From: Paracamarosporium sp. OC-R06-R3
Taxonomy: Eukaryota > Ascomycota > Dothideomycetes > Pleosporales > Didymosphaeriaceae
Length of the DNA: 64,000 nt
Assembly: GCA_019828545.1 (NCBI GenBank)
Contig: JACVRA010000286.1
Span: 1-64,000 of the forward strand
Reading direction: 5' to 3'
Part shown: piece by piece, positions 12,173 through 24,000 of the stretch
Layout of the letters: every line of letters begins with the position of its first letter
Numbering within the stretch: position 1 is the first letter of the stretch
Notes under the pieces: generated by a model
The model's database searches: none
What the model was told of the DNA's origin: nothing
The model's input: only the letters and a program-made list of their open reading frames with translations
Made by a program: the position numbers and the translations under genes

Positions 12173-13914
12173 ATGCAGGCCGCAACTTCTTCCACCGTCA
12201 AGGAGTACCTCAACGACCCAAACGTATTCTCCGACGATGTAAAAACAAAACTTTGCACAATTTTCAAGCGTCGCTTCGCTATGAAGCTCCTTTTTTTCCG
12301 TGAACAGCTCTTCCAAAGTCATTTCAACCAGCCGAATGCACCACAGTCGGACGCGTTTTCCTTCGCTTTCCTCGCACTCACCCTCCCTTTGTATGCTGGG
12401 GATAAGAACTTAGAGAACCCTTCTAAAATTGCCAAGAGCTATGCAGATGCTGCCGACATCGAACTCAGCAAAACGCTAGCTCGCCCTTCGGTACTCGTGA
12501 CGCAGGTTCTCTTAATGTAAGTCACTTTTCATACGAATAAGGGAATGTGTGCTGCTCATTAATGATATCCATAGGTGCGCTCTTCGAGCGCAATGTGACG
12601 AGAAACAATCAAAAAGTGCTGATCTTCTTCGAAAAGCGATTACCATCCTGAAGATGCTCGGCTTGAGCAACTCGGACTGCAACACGCAGTTCGACAACAG
12701 ACACAATTTTGTCAGGGACGAAATTAAGCGTCGTACTTTCTGGAGCTGTTTCTTGCTCGAAGCAATTGTAAACGCCGGTGATGAGAAAGTTCATAACGAG
12801 TTCATGGACGAATACCAATTCTCGATGCAGCTACCTTGCCATCGACACCTCTTCGACCTGGGATTTCCGACTGTGACCCGAAGGTTGCGAGAATCGCCTG
12901 CAGACTTCAAGAGACGTCATCAAGAACCCCCAGAGCCATGGGAAGATGAACGATATGAGGACCATTCGGTATACATTATTGAGGCGTTCGACATATACGC
13001 AGATATCACGAGGCATTGCCGCCCCTTGACTCAACGGTGGGCTTCCTTTGTATCAGCTTCACGTACTTGAGACTAATTTCGAAGTTATGAGATGATATTT
13101 CCATCGATGGAAGAATCTCCTCCGATCGGTTCGAACTTCCAGGAGCTGGATACAATGACTGATGAGCTTATTCGCAAACTTCCAGTCGGATTGGAACTCA
13201 ACAAGTCAGCCATGAAAGTCAGTATTTTCCATGAGACTTTTCAACCTTTTCACGGAACCTATGAATCGTATCTACTCTTACACTCAGCTTTAATGCTGTG
13301 TAAGGTAGGTTCATTCCAAAGACATCTTTCAGAAACTCCGCTGTGGGAACATCTCCCTTGTGCGGAGAGATTTCTCCGCGATACAAAGCAGTACTTCGAA
13401 GTTTTGGCAGCTTTTCCTGATCATATTTGCCGTATCGGGGAGCCAATGATTATGTGGTCATGCTACAAGGCTCTTTCATCAAGTACGTTGTGATCGCTCG
13501 CATAGGCTCGGGAATTGACTTAAGGCAGTGTTGTGGTGGTGCATTTTTCATTCCCGTTCACCGACGGGTGACATTCGCTCGAGCCACGACCTCTTTTGTG
13601 AAAATTTCGACCTTGGTCTCGAGATACTCAGCGTCCTTGAAGAAAATTACATCCTGGCCCAAGACTTGAGCAAACGATTCAAAACTATGTTCAAGGTGCT
13701 CAAGAGATTCGCGTCAGAACACCAATTGGGCCCCGAAATGCTTATGAAGGAGACTGTGAGGAGGTCTCTTGAAGAGTATCTGACAGCCGAGGAGGAGCTT
13801 CCTAACCCGCAGAAGTTATTGTTCTTGGTCGAGACAATGAACGTCCATATGAATAACTCCGGCTACGAAGACGCGCAGATGGAAGATGATAATTCACTGT
13901 ACAACCTTGACTGA
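12173..13914 (+). CDS. Fungal-specific transcription factor domain (MHR) protein lacking a visible zinc cluster
   Basis: Exons 12173-12516, 12575-13036, 13085-13482 and 13529-13914 encode 529 aa, with all phases closing. The middle homology region is recognisable: ADAADIELSKTLARPSVLV, then LRKAITILKMLGLS and FVRDEIKRRTFWSCFLLE, the hallmark (R/K)RRTFW helix of Zn2Cys6 regulators. No CxxCRxRKxKC binuclear cluster lies in the product or in any frame upstream that I could find. The start is also doubtful: ACCATGCAG at 12170-12178 looks like a 3' splice site with a CTAAT branch about 30 nt before it. So the ATG at 12173 may lie inside an acceptor, with further exons upstream. Either it is a DNA-binding-domain-less MHR protein or the N-terminus is missed. 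Confidence 0.75.
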
Positions 13915-14957
13915 ATGGCTTTATAGTGGGGTGATGCAGCGAATGACACTTTCTGTAATGCGTCTGTCACATTAATTGAATCCGATAGCAAAGAGACAAT
14001 CGCATATGACTTAACAAGGAAGAACTATATTCAGAATTACTGCACTTTTCATGACGACTAGACTCCATGCCGCACGACCTAGTCTATGTCGACAACATTG
14101 TGAAACCTGGTATAGCGTGCAGATTCAATGGCTTCTGATAATCCCTGAGGCAATATGCAGGACTTGAACCAACGTAACAAACTAGAGCGTAAAAGTGGAT
14201 CTTTGGGACGATGGAGAGACAATGATTGGTGCCTGATCCAGCCGGGATTGCAAGACTACGGTGCACATTGATGTTCCCAGCATGGAGCATGAAATCAATC
14301 ATACCACGACACGTACTGTTGCCTTTGTGCCGATCTGCATGCCGCAAATCTCCATCGTGATCGTGCTACAGCCCACGGCTACCCGTGCTACGGTCTAATT
14401 TTGCTACAATCAAATGTTGCCAGCGAATAACCACAGTGACATGGTTACTTGTTGGCGTACGTTGCTTGGACACCCATTGGCTTGAATCTGAGGGCTCTCT
14501 TGAAAGTTCGCGATCCTGCCGGAAAGTCGTGGTGCGCTGGTGACTATCCCCACCAGAACATACGATAGATGCCGCAAGTCCGTAGCGGTAGGTGTCACCA
14601 ATATTTTCATTTTATGCGAGACGGAGTTAGGCGCGTAAATGGCTAGAGCAAGATTGTGCGTGCGCTTTACATTACACAAGCAGACATTGTGTCATGCAGG
14701 TCAGCTGGCCCATACTGAGCGACTCTTCCCCCCTCAACAGCACTTCCGCAAAATGATGAATTCCATTGCGAAGCAAGACACAGCAGCCACAGTACACAGT
14801 TGTGCGGAGGGGAAATGGCATCAAATGGTCCTAGACCCTTAGCTTGCCATGCATTCATCGCTGAATGCCACGTTCGTGTCGTTGGTAAGTGTGGTCGATT
14901 TCCTCTCTATGAACATTGCCTCCAATCCTTTGCCATGTATCCCGACTAGCACAGATG
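13915..14957. other. Intergenic between convergent genes
   Basis: 1.04 kb between the 3' ends of the MHR gene and the aldolase. Short frames at 14084-14347 and 14410-14679 on the minus strand show no motif. I see nothing else. Confidence 0.5.
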
Positions 14958-15839
14958 CTACCACGCTTGCCCACTCGAACCCATGTAATCCATGTGCTTT
15001 TCAACAGACTTCTGCATCTCGGATGTTGCCTCTTCTAGCAGCGTTGTCAATGGTGTGCTTGACGCCTTCTCGGACATTATCCTTGTGAAGTCGTTGTTGA
15101 CGGCATCGTTCAAGTTGATCTTGGCAACTCCACATTTGATCACGCTCTGCAGCATTTCCTCATTACTGAACCACTCTGTACCCGCACCGTGCAGTACGAG
15201 GTCCACTCTGTCCCCAACCTGTGCATGGACGTTCTTCAATCTCGCATAGTCTAGCTGTGGGCCCTTTGGTCCATAGTTACCATGTACGTTTCCAAATGCA
15301 GGGGCGAGCCAGTTGATGCCCAGCGAGACAAAATCTTCGGCTTGCTCGGGAGTCGTGAGGATGGCCTCGAGACCCAACGCCGACACATCGCCGACACCAT
15401 CTTCCCCTCCGTCAATCCTGCCTGGTTCCGCCTCGGTAATTATACCCCGTTCGTTACAGTATCTAACCAGCTCCTTGGTCAAGCGGAAATTCTCCTCTTT
15501 CTCGTAGTGCGACATATCGACCATGATGCCGTCGAAACCGCCGAGATCGGCCGCCTTCTTGACAATTTCGGGCGTCTGTGCGTGGTCCATATGCACACTT
15601 ACCGGTACTTTGGCGTTGTCCGCGGCTTCTTTTGCAGCGTGGACCAGGATGCCGCCTGCGAAGTGGATTGCCCATGGGAAGAGTTGGATGAGCAAGGGCG
15701 ATTTCTTCGCTTCGGCAGCTTTGACGCTCGCGATTATAGACTCGATATTGTAGCAGCAGATGGCGGGGACGGCATACTTGTTCTTCGCCGCGTGGCTAAC
15801 GATCTTGAGGGCGCGGTTCTGCGAGAGATCTGGTGCCAT
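14958..15839 (-). CDS. Class II (zinc) ketose-bisphosphate aldolase
   Basis: A single exon of 293 aa. Class II aldolases cleave fructose- or tagatose-1,6-bisphosphate-type substrates using a divalent metal. Motifs in order are AICCYNIESI, PVSVHMDHAQTPE (metal-binding His), GGFDGIMVDMSHYEKEEN, ITEAEPGRIDGGEDG (metal-ligand Glu region), APAFGNVHGNYGP (second metal His) and VLHGAGTEW (third metal His, in place of HGGSG). It ends in AKINLNDAVN and a short helical tail. It is shorter than the yeast Fba1 type (about 360 aa) and closer to the GatY/KbaY-like group, so tagatose or another ketose bisphosphate is possible. The start is the ATG at 15839; the frame stays open upstream without conserved sequence. 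It is divergent from MSH6. Confidence 0.9.
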   Translation of the reverse strand: MAPDLSQNRALKIVSHAAKNKYAVPAICCYNIESIIASVKAAEAKKSPLLIQLFPWAIHFAGGILVHAAKEAADNAKVPVSVHMDHAQTPEIVKKAADLGGFDGIMVDMSHYEKEENFRLTKELVRYCNERGIITEAEPGRIDGGEDGVGDVSALGLEAILTTPEQAEDFVSLGINWLAPAFGNVHGNYGPKGPQLDYARLKNVHAQVGDRVDLVLHGAGTEWFSNEEMLQSVIKCGVAKINLNDAVNNDFTRIMSEKASSTPLTTLLEEATSEMQKSVEKHMDYMGSSGQAW

Positions 15840-16281
15840 TGCGACGAACTGGTGATGCAGGGCAGCGAAGAGCGGTCGGCAGCTGGGTGGATGCGCGATT
15901 TTGTGTAGAAAATGCGTACGATAATTCTGCCGTGCTATATAACCACCTGCAATCAACTTTAGACGAAGGCTTGCCCCTCCACGTAGCTCGGAACCATTCC
16001 GACTTCCCGATACGTTCACGCTCCCGACGGTTGAAATAGTGTGGGGGAGCTCCTCCCAGCCGTCTCCACTCCTCCGTGAGCCGCGCGGTGAGAATGCCGA
16101 GGTTCGCCAAATGCTGTGCCGGAGCCAGACGCGGGCTCGTGTGGACCTTTCAAACACGTGACAGACGCGAAGTGCTTGCGCTTGGGCCAGTATCGACGCG
16201 ACATGTTCGCGCTACGCGTAGCGTGTTCCTAATTGTGCTCCTTACCTCCTACACACTTAACATATTTCTCGAACCACCACC
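15840..16281. promoter_or_regulatory. Shared divergent promoter region between aldolase and MSH6
   Basis: 442 bp between head-to-head starts. No further ORF with support. MSH6 has a good start context, ACCACCATGG, at its 3' end. Confidence 0.5.
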
Positions 16282-19200
16282 ATGGTCCGAGGAATAGAAG
16301 GAAACGAAATGTCGACTCCAAGAGCTTCCTCTCAGAAGAAACAACCAGCATCTGGTCCACGTTCAACCAAAAATCAAAAGTCCATCCTGGGCTTCTTCCA
16401 GAAACAGTCCACCAATTCGCCAACTCCTAAGCCATCGGATACTACATCAGCAAAGGCAACATCCACGCCAACTCCCTCCTCCTCGGCATGTATCCCAGTG
16501 CAGACGCCCCAGCCAAGCAGCGATCCTGCTCAACCCTCGAGTCCCATCCGGCAAGAGCGAGGAACCAGCCAGGGAAAGAACAAAGAGAACGGTGTGCATG
16601 GATCTACGGCACCTTCAGATTCCGAAGCTGACCGTGCCTTGCCAGAAATTTCAGGCATCGCGCTCAGCAGCCCACCCAGAAAGGTATGTAGATCTCACCG
16701 AGACTTAGATGCAATGCTTACCAGGATTGTTCAGGCCCGGAAAGCCGTCAATTATGCCGAATCAGATGAAGAGGAAGATGAGGTGTTCAAACCTATCGAT
16801 AATGGTGCGCGGACGGCAAGACCTACAAAACGTAGAAGGGTGGTTGTAGACGATGATTCAGATGACGAGTTTGAGCTGGATGAAGCTACCCAGCGAGCTT
16901 TAGTCGAGGAAGGTGAGTGTTTCCTGGTCAATGAATTCCTATCACTCTTTAACGCTAGGGCAGACATTGACGACTTCATCGTACCGGACGATTCTGAAGA
17001 CGAAGCCATCTCACACAAACGCAAGCGTCAGCGATCATCGAAGCCGGGCACAAAGGCAGCAGTGCCATCTTCACCGCCTGCACCTATAAAAAGCGACGAT
17101 AGTGACGAAGACAATGACTTTACTATGGCTGTCTCCTCCACTGCGCAACAATGGACATACGACCCGGATAACCTCGAGCCATTGAACCCTCGTTCAGCTA
17201 TACAGACGTCCAAAACAGTTGCGAAGAAAGGGAAAACCAAACCCTCAACATCCGCGCCTGAGAAGCGGCACATATGGCTCACGAATATACTCGATGCGGA
17301 TCGGAGGCCTCCGAGCCACCCGGAATATGACCCAAGAACTCTCTATGTTCCACCGAACGCGTGGGCTGGCTTCTCTCCTTTTGAGAAGCAGTATTGGGAG
17401 ATCAAACACAAGTTCTGGGATTCGATTGTGTTTTTCAAAAAGGGAAAATTCTATGAGTTGTATGAAAAAGATGCCGTTATCGGCCATCAATTATTCGACT
17501 TGAAGCTGACCGATCGTGTCAACATGTGTATGGTCGGCGTCCCCGAGGCCTCGCTAGATCTATGGGCCAACCAATTTGTCGCCAAAGGATATAGAGTGGC
17601 ACGAGTAGATCAGATGGAATCTGCTCTTGCAAAAGAAATGCGGGAGAGAGGTGACAAGAAGACGGCAAAGAAGAAGGAGGAAAAAGTCATCCGACGCGAA
17701 CTGGCTGGGGTGCTCACCTTGGGTACTCTTGTAGACACCGGGATGCTCACAGACGACATGTCCACTTATTGCATGGCTGTTAAAGAGACCGATCGCGACA
17801 ATTTGCCTACATTCGGAGTTGCTTTCGTGGACACCTCTACAGCTCAGTTCCAGCTTTGCGAGTTCACGGACGACATCGACATGACCAAGTTTGAAACACT
17901 AATTGCGCAAATGCGACCGAAGGAACTGCTGATTGAAAAGTCATGCATTTCTGCGAAAGCCCTACGAATCTTGAAGAACAATACTTCGCCATCCACACTC
18001 TGGAACTACCTCAAACCTGGCAAGGAGTTCTGGTCAGCCGATACCACCATGCGCGAGATTGAAGTCTCAGAGTATTTTGAATCCGCCAAAGAAGACGACA
18101 TCGAAGCATGGCCCCCGGTTCTTCGCGAAGCTCGCAACCACAATTTGACAATGTCAGCCTTCGGTGCATTGCTGCAATATCTTCGTATACTGAAGATCGA
18201 ACGCGAGTTGGTCACTCTAGGTAACTTTGCATGGTATGACCCAATCCGCAAAGCCACTAGTTTAGTACTCGATGGTCAAAGTCTGATCAATCTCGAAATC
18301 TTCGCGAACAACCATGATGGCTCTGCGGAGGGCACGCTCTTTGCAATCTTGAACAGATGTATCACTCCTTTCGGCAAGCGACTTCTGAAGCAATGGGTCT
18401 GTCATCCTCTGGCAGATGCAAAGAAAATCAACGCTCGGCTTGACGCTGTTGATGCATTGAACTCGAATCCTGATGTTACGGAAAGCTTTACGGCCTCGCT
18501 GGGTAGATTGCCGGATCTGGAACGGTTGATCTCAAGAATACATGCGAAACGCTGCAGAGCTCAAGACTTCTTGAATGTTCTCGAAGGGTTCGAGCAAATC
18601 GAGTATACTACGGAACTGCTCAAGCAGTTTAGCGAAGGTGACAGCGTCATTCAGCAACTTGTCTCTTCTATGCCAGATCTCTCTGGCGCCTTGGAAGGCT
18701 GGAAAACTGCCTTTGATCGCCATGTCGTTAAGTCAGACGGCGTGCTTGTTCCTGCACCAGGCATTGAGGAAGACTTTGACAATAGTCAAGAAGAACTCAG
18801 CACCTGTGAGGCGAATTTGAATCGGTTGTTAAAGAAAGTGCGGACCGATCTAGGCTGTTCTGCAATCTGCTTCAATGACGTTGGGAAAGAGATATACCAA
18901 TTCGAGGTGCCCAAGAAGGTGAAGGTTCCTCATACGTGGGATCAGATGTCCGCGACCGCTAAAGTGACACGGTACTACTCGCCTGAACTGCGCAAACTCG
19001 TTCGAGCGCTTCAGGAAGCGCAAGAGACTCACGGTCAGATCGTTCGAGACGTGGCTGGTCGCTTCTATGCCCGGTTTGACGAAGATTACGCAACTTGGTT
19101 AGCTGCGATCAAAGTTGTTGCGCAGCTAGATTGCCTTATTAGCCTCGCAAAAGCATCGGCTTCACTGGGAGAACCAAGTTCCCGACCCGTTTTCTCAGAG

Positions 19201-20046
19201 GCAAAGCGCACTGTTCTGGAGTTCAATGAACTACGGCATCCTTGCATGTTGACCAGCGTCGACGATTTTATTCCCAACGATATCAAGCTTGGTGGTGATT
19301 CTCCCAGCATCAGCCTCCTCACCGGTGCCAATGCCGCCGGCAAGTCGACCATTCTTCGTATGACATGTATTGCCGTTATCATGGCACAAGTGGGCTGCTA
19401 TTTGCCTTGTACATCTGCCACACTGACTCCCATTGATCGTATCATGTCTCGTCTGGGCGCCAACGATAACATATTCGCTTCTCAATCGACCTTCTTCGTC
19501 GAATTGTCCGAAACACAAAAGATTCTCGCCGAGGCCACACCACGTTCGTTGGTCATATTGGATGAGCTTGGCCGTGGCACCTCGTCATATGACGGTGTAG
19601 CAGTCGCGCAAGCTGTTCTTCACGACATCAGCACTCGCGTTGGATGCGTCGGTTTCTTCGCTACACACTATCGCTCTTTAGCTAAGGAGTTCGAGTCACA
19701 CCCAGAGGTATTGAACAAGAGGATGCGTATACACGTGGACGATGCTTCACGATCCATTACGTTCCTGTATAAACTGGAGGACGGCGTCGCTGAAGGAAGC
19801 TTTGGTATGCATTGTGCAGCTATGTGCGGAATTCCTAGTAAAGTGGTCGAGAATGCAGAAGTTGCGGCGAAGGAGTGGGAACACACCTCGCGGCTGGGAG
19901 AACGTATGGAAATCAAGAAAGAGGAAGGTGGCGTGTATCTCCCCCTGGGGTTGCAAAGCGACATTGCTTGGGTTATGCGGGAGGGTATTCAGGGCGTAGG
20001 AGATAGAGCGTTGGACACGCTCAGGGCAGCTCTTGCTGCCCTTTAA
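16282..20046 (+). CDS. MSH6: DNA mismatch repair protein MSH6 (MutS homologue)
   Basis: Exons 16282-16912 and 16964-20046 encode 1237 aa. It pairs with MSH2 as MutS-alpha and recognises base mismatches and small loops. An N-terminal PCNA-binding PIP box is QKSILGFF (residues 32-39). A disordered acidic region follows. The mismatch-reading FYE motif sits at residues 373-375 within GKFYELYEKDA. The ATPase has Walker A GANAAGKST (from residue 998), Walker B VILDELGRGTSSYDG and the FFATHYRSL switch region. The 51-nt intron (GTGAGT donor, GGGCAG acceptor) carries no in-frame stop, so the gene also reads as one frame of 1254 aa. Splicing restores VEEDIDDFIVPDDSEDE, the usual MSH6 linker. The ATG at 16309 is an alternative start. 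Confidence 0.96.
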   Translation: MVRGIEGNEMSTPRASSQKKQPASGPRSTKNQKSILGFFQKQSTNSPTPKPSDTTSAKATSTPTPSSSACIPVQTPQPSSDPAQPSSPIRQERGTSQGKNKENGVHGSTAPSDSEADRALPEISGIALSSPPRKVCRSHRDLDAMLTRIVQARKAVNYAESDEEEDEVFKPIDNGARTARPTKRRRVVVDDDSDDEFELDEATQRALVEEGECFLVNEFLSLFNARADIDDFIVPDDSEDEAISHKRKRQRSSKPGTKAAVPSSPPAPIKSDDSDEDNDFTMAVSSTAQQWTYDPDNLEPLNPRSAIQTSKTVAKKGKTKPSTSAPEKRHIWLTNILDADRRPPSHPEYDPRTLYVPPNAWAGFSPFEKQYWEIKHKFWDSIVFFKKGKFYELYEKDAVIGHQLFDLKLTDRVNMCMVGVPEASLDLWANQFVAKGYRVARVDQMESALAKEMRERGDKKTAKKKEEKVIRRELAGVLTLGTLVDTGMLTDDMSTYCMAVKETDRDNLPTFGVAFVDTSTAQFQLCEFTDDIDMTKFETLIAQMRPKELLIEKSCISAKALRILKNNTSPSTLWNYLKPGKEFWSADTTMREIEVSEYFESAKEDDIEAWPPVLREARNHNLTMSAFGALLQYLRILKIERELVTLGNFAWYDPIRKATSLVLDGQSLINLEIFANNHDGSAEGTLFAILNRCITPFGKRLLKQWVCHPLADAKKINARLDAVDALNSNPDVTESFTASLGRLPDLERLISRIHAKRCRAQDFLNVLEGFEQIEYTTELLKQFSEGDSVIQQLVSSMPDLSGALEGWKTAFDRHVVKSDGVLVPAPGIEEDFDNSQEELSTCEANLNRLLKKVRTDLGCSAICFNDVGKEIYQFEVPKKVKVPHTWDQMSATAKVTRYYSPELRKLVRALQEAQETHGQIVRDVAGRFYARFDEDYATWLAAIKVVAQLDCLISLAKASASLGEPSSRPVFSEAKRTVLEFNELRHPCMLTSVDDFIPNDIKLGGDSPSISLLTGANAAGKSTILRMTCIAVIMAQVGCYLPCTSATLTPIDRIMSRLGANDNIFASQSTFFVELSETQKILAEATPRSLVILDELGRGTSSYDGVAVAQAVLHDISTRVGCVGFFATHYRSLAKEFESHPEVLNKRMRIHVDDASRSITFLYKLEDGVAEGSFGMHCAAMCGIPSKVVENAEVAAKEWEHTSRLGERMEIKKEEGGVYLPLGLQSDIAWVMREGIQGVGDRALDTLRAALAAL

Positions 20047-21085
20047 AGGTATGGTATGGTATTTTGGCGTGATCTCTAAGTGAAGCGGTTTTGTTGTTAT
20101 GTACAATTATAGCGGTGTATATTAGTTTGACTAGCGCAGGTATCGATACAGAGTTATTTGGTATTGGCGCATCGCAGCGGGCGGACGGTGTTTTAGGAAT
20201 TGCACGGTTGTAATTCAAGATGTGATTGTAGTATTTGTGATACAGTGGCACCTTGTATAACTTTGCAGGTTTGGGAGCTGTAAAAATATCTAAATATTCT
20301 ACTTGGGCATTACAGCTGAGTTTTGCAGCATTCTCGATCATTCCTGCCCTAGACTATGCCACTGTGACGGAACTACACAGCTATGATTATGTCGCATGTC
20401 CAGCCTGTCAAATGTTGAAGAGCAAGCAGAATCCCAGCTAATGGTTGAGCAACAATGTTCGTCGTAGGTGGTCGTCGTCGTTGTCGTCGACGCACATGCG
20501 GTGCCGTACCGCAGTCTTCATCACTAGGTAGTGGTAGATCACAACTCGGTGTCATTCAGGTTCTAACTTATGTCACAGACCCCACGGATCCTTTGCAAGC
20601 CTCAAATCGCTCGTATAGCATAAGAAGGCTTGCAAGATCGCCGCCTCACTTTCCACTTTCCAAGCCCAGCGATGTCGATATGTAGGGACCGTTTACCCAA
20701 GTCCTCTCCTCTCACAGCGTAATGTTGAAGCGCGAGTTTCCCTGAAGAGACAAACAAACTGGCTAGACGTTCACGATTCACGGACAAGCTTTCTGCACCC
20801 CTCCGCCCTGTGGTTCGCATTGGCGGCGGGCGTAGCCTCTTGTGGACTAGCGTAGAGTGAACCTCACTACTCGCCGCAGGAGGCGCTGTGGACTACCATC
20901 GCAACGCATTCACACGCCCGTCGCCGCTCCCGCCGTCCGGCTGATGAACGCGCCGCTACTGCGCCGCACCGCATCTACGCGTCACGGCTGCTTCTCCCCT
21001 CCATCCACCGCATCTACGCGTTGAGCCCCCCGTCCCCCAGGAGCGCGCCCTTTGTTCACCTGGAGCTGGGACCCACATTCTTCCA
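20047..21085. other. Intergenic between MSH6 and NTO1
   Basis: 1.04 kb. AT-rich near the MSH6 terminator, GC-rich near NTO1. Contains a short CGT/GTC-rich run near 20458-20495. No gene supported. Confidence 0.5.
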
Positions 21086-24000
21086 ATGGCGCCGCTGCCC
21101 GGCACTCCCAAACCACGCTCTGGGCGACCGCCCAAGCGAACCATCACCGAATCGGCGCCTCCGCTCAAGAAACGCAGATACGTCCCCGGTGGGCCTGGCG
21201 GCGGCGGCAGATACGTCGACGAAGACGGCGTCGAGACACCAGTGGGCGGCACAGGACCCGGCGGCTACGCATACACTGGACCCCGTGGCCGCATCGGCCG
21301 CATGAACGCTGAACGACAAGGCTTGCCCCTCCCCGCGACCTCACCATCATATTCTCGCCCTCGACGCGAAAGGCCGCCAGCTGGGCCGCGATCCAGCTCG
21401 GCCGCTGCAGTAGCCGCCGCCGTGGCGCAGAACGATGGGTACAAGCCGCGCGAGGAGCGCGGGTGGGAGGAATTCCACCAGACTTTGGACATCGACCTCG
21501 AGCTGCCCATATTCAGTGCCGATCAGGTCGACGGCACAAGTCCCCCAGTTTCTGCACCCAACACACCCGTGAACAGTGGCTCTACTAGCCAGTTCGCCAT
21601 CGACAGCGGTGTGTCCGCGCACTTGGAGGGCGTCCGCGCGCAGCAAGCTCCTCAAGACATCCTCGTTATCAATAGCGTTCAATTGACTCCCAAGAAACGG
21701 GGCCCGGGGCGGCCGCCTCGCAAGGTGGATTCAATGCTGAGCGGACTAGGCTCCCCCCCGCGACCGCGCATCGTTCCTTTGCCCACCATGAACCCAAAGG
21801 AAAAACTCAACTTACCCAAGCCTTCTACCCGCCAGGTGGAAACTTTCAAGGCATACGAAGAAAGCGAAGGCGTCAAGGTCAACTATGTCGACCGGACAAT
21901 GGCGAGTATTGGATATCAAGAGAGCGAAATTTTCGCGAAACCGGAGAAGGCTCTGATTCGGGTGCCCGAGGGTTCGATCGAAGAGGACTTGGATTTGACA
22001 TTACAGTCGGAAGGCGATGGTTCGACTGCGGTTGCAGCTGGCCGGGTAGAATATGACATGGACGAACAGGACGATCGCTGGCTGGAGACTGTTAATGCAC
22101 AAAGGCGGGAAGAGGGTGTGGAGGCCATCAAGCCCGCAATATTCGAGGTTACCATAACACAAATTGAGAAAGAGTGGCATGCTCTGGAAAAGCGTAAGAT
22201 TTCGCATCTCTTCTGCGCGGCACACGCACTAAAGTGGATACAGGTATACCTAAACCGAACCCAAAGCCTCCACAAACGCATCGCCCGCGATCGAGCTCAG
22301 CGGCTGCAGTAAACGGAGAGCCCACAGGACAAGGCGACGAGCAGGATACGAAGTGCGCCGTTTGTGATGATGGCGATTGCGAGAACACCAATGCTATAGT
22401 TTTCTGCGACGGTTGCGATTTGGCGGTGCATCAAGAGTGCTATGGCGTGCCCTTCATCCCGGAGGGACAGTGGCTATGCCGACGATGCCAGCTAGTGGGG
22501 CGTGGCACTCCCATAAGTGAACAGCCAGTACGAGTTGTATTTAACCTATACATGCCAGATTTTACTTACAATCCTAGGGTTGCATTTTCTGTCCGAACAT
22601 AGATGGTGCTTTCAAGCAGACCACTGCCATGAAATGGGCGCATCTTCTCTGTGCCATGTGGATTCCTGAAGTATCGCTAGCGAACACGACCTTTCAGGAG
22701 CCGGTGCAAGACGTTGAAAAGGTGCCGAAAACGCGCTGGAAGCTGGTAAGAATTCCGTACCGATATGCGCCGACTTCGCTGATTGTGCTTTTAGACTTGC
22801 TACATTTGCAGGCAAAAGATGGGTGCATGTATCCAATGCGGCCACAAGTCCTGTTTCGAGGCATTCCACGTGACATGCGCGCGCAAGGCTCGATTGTGCT
22901 TGAAAATGAAACTCTCGTCGTCTCAAAATCCACTTGATGCTAGCGTTCTAAAGGCTTATTGCGACAGACATTCACCTAGCGACTGGCGACGCGAGAACGA
23001 TGTGGAAACTGCTCTAGCTGAAGCCATGTTCTTCTATCAGCAAACGATGCGTCACGTTCAATGGGGCGACAGCCAGGCTTATGCTTTATCAATCGGTTCA
23101 ACCCATCCCGTTCCGTCTGTGGAAGGCCCAGACGAAGAGGACGCTTCAGGCAATCGGCGTAGACGTGCAGGATCAACAACAAAATCTTGGCGACTTCCAT
23201 CTGGAGCTCCAGTCGTACCCCACGCTGTATATCACAACGTGGAAAACTCACTCATCAGGTTCAACATTCGTAAGCGCAAGGAATTTGTCCAGGAAGCTTG
23301 CAAATACTGGACGTTAAAGCGAGAGGCTCGACGCGGTGCGGCACTGATCAAGCGCCTTCAACTTCAATTAGATGCATTCTCATCGATGGAGATCACCCGC
23401 CGTAACTTTGCGGGAATGGGCGCCGTCGGTCGCCCTAGACTTCAACGCCGTATTCAGTTTGCAGAGCGTCTTGAAGATGACATGGCATCGATCCTCATTT
23501 TGTGTGAAACGATCAAACAACGCGAAGCTGAGAGGCTCAAACAAGTCATGGTGCTAAGGAGCATGCTCGATGCTATTTACTTCCCGGTGTCGCCGCTACT
23601 AGAACCGATCCTTGAGCGAGCTGCAATGTAAGTGGTGGTGGTCGCTAGCTTTGAAATGGTCTCTAACAGTTCATGGCAGGTATGATAACAAAGACACTTT
23701 TAAAGAAGGGCTATTGGAGCTGCAAAATAAGCTTGCGGAGAAGTTCTACACTTCTGTACAAACCTTCATGGAGGACATGGCAGCCGTTTTCAGTTCTGCA
23801 ATTGGCCTCACAACGATTACGAACATTAGTGGCACTGAGAACCAGCCTAGCGACACTGTCCACAGTCTTCTGACTGCTGAACAAAAAGAAAAGAAAAAAT
23901 CGGCTAAGCGTATCTGCAAATGGATCCAACCTCTGTTCGACGACGCACTGCACAAAGAATCTGACTTGGCCGGCAGACCATTCGAAAGAGATGTGCCCAA

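Noticed and set aside
20458..20495. Possible structured RNA from a CGT/GTC-rich run
   Set aside because: Simple trinucleotide-like sequence with no flanking conserved elements; no tRNA-type A/B box found here or elsewhere in the window.
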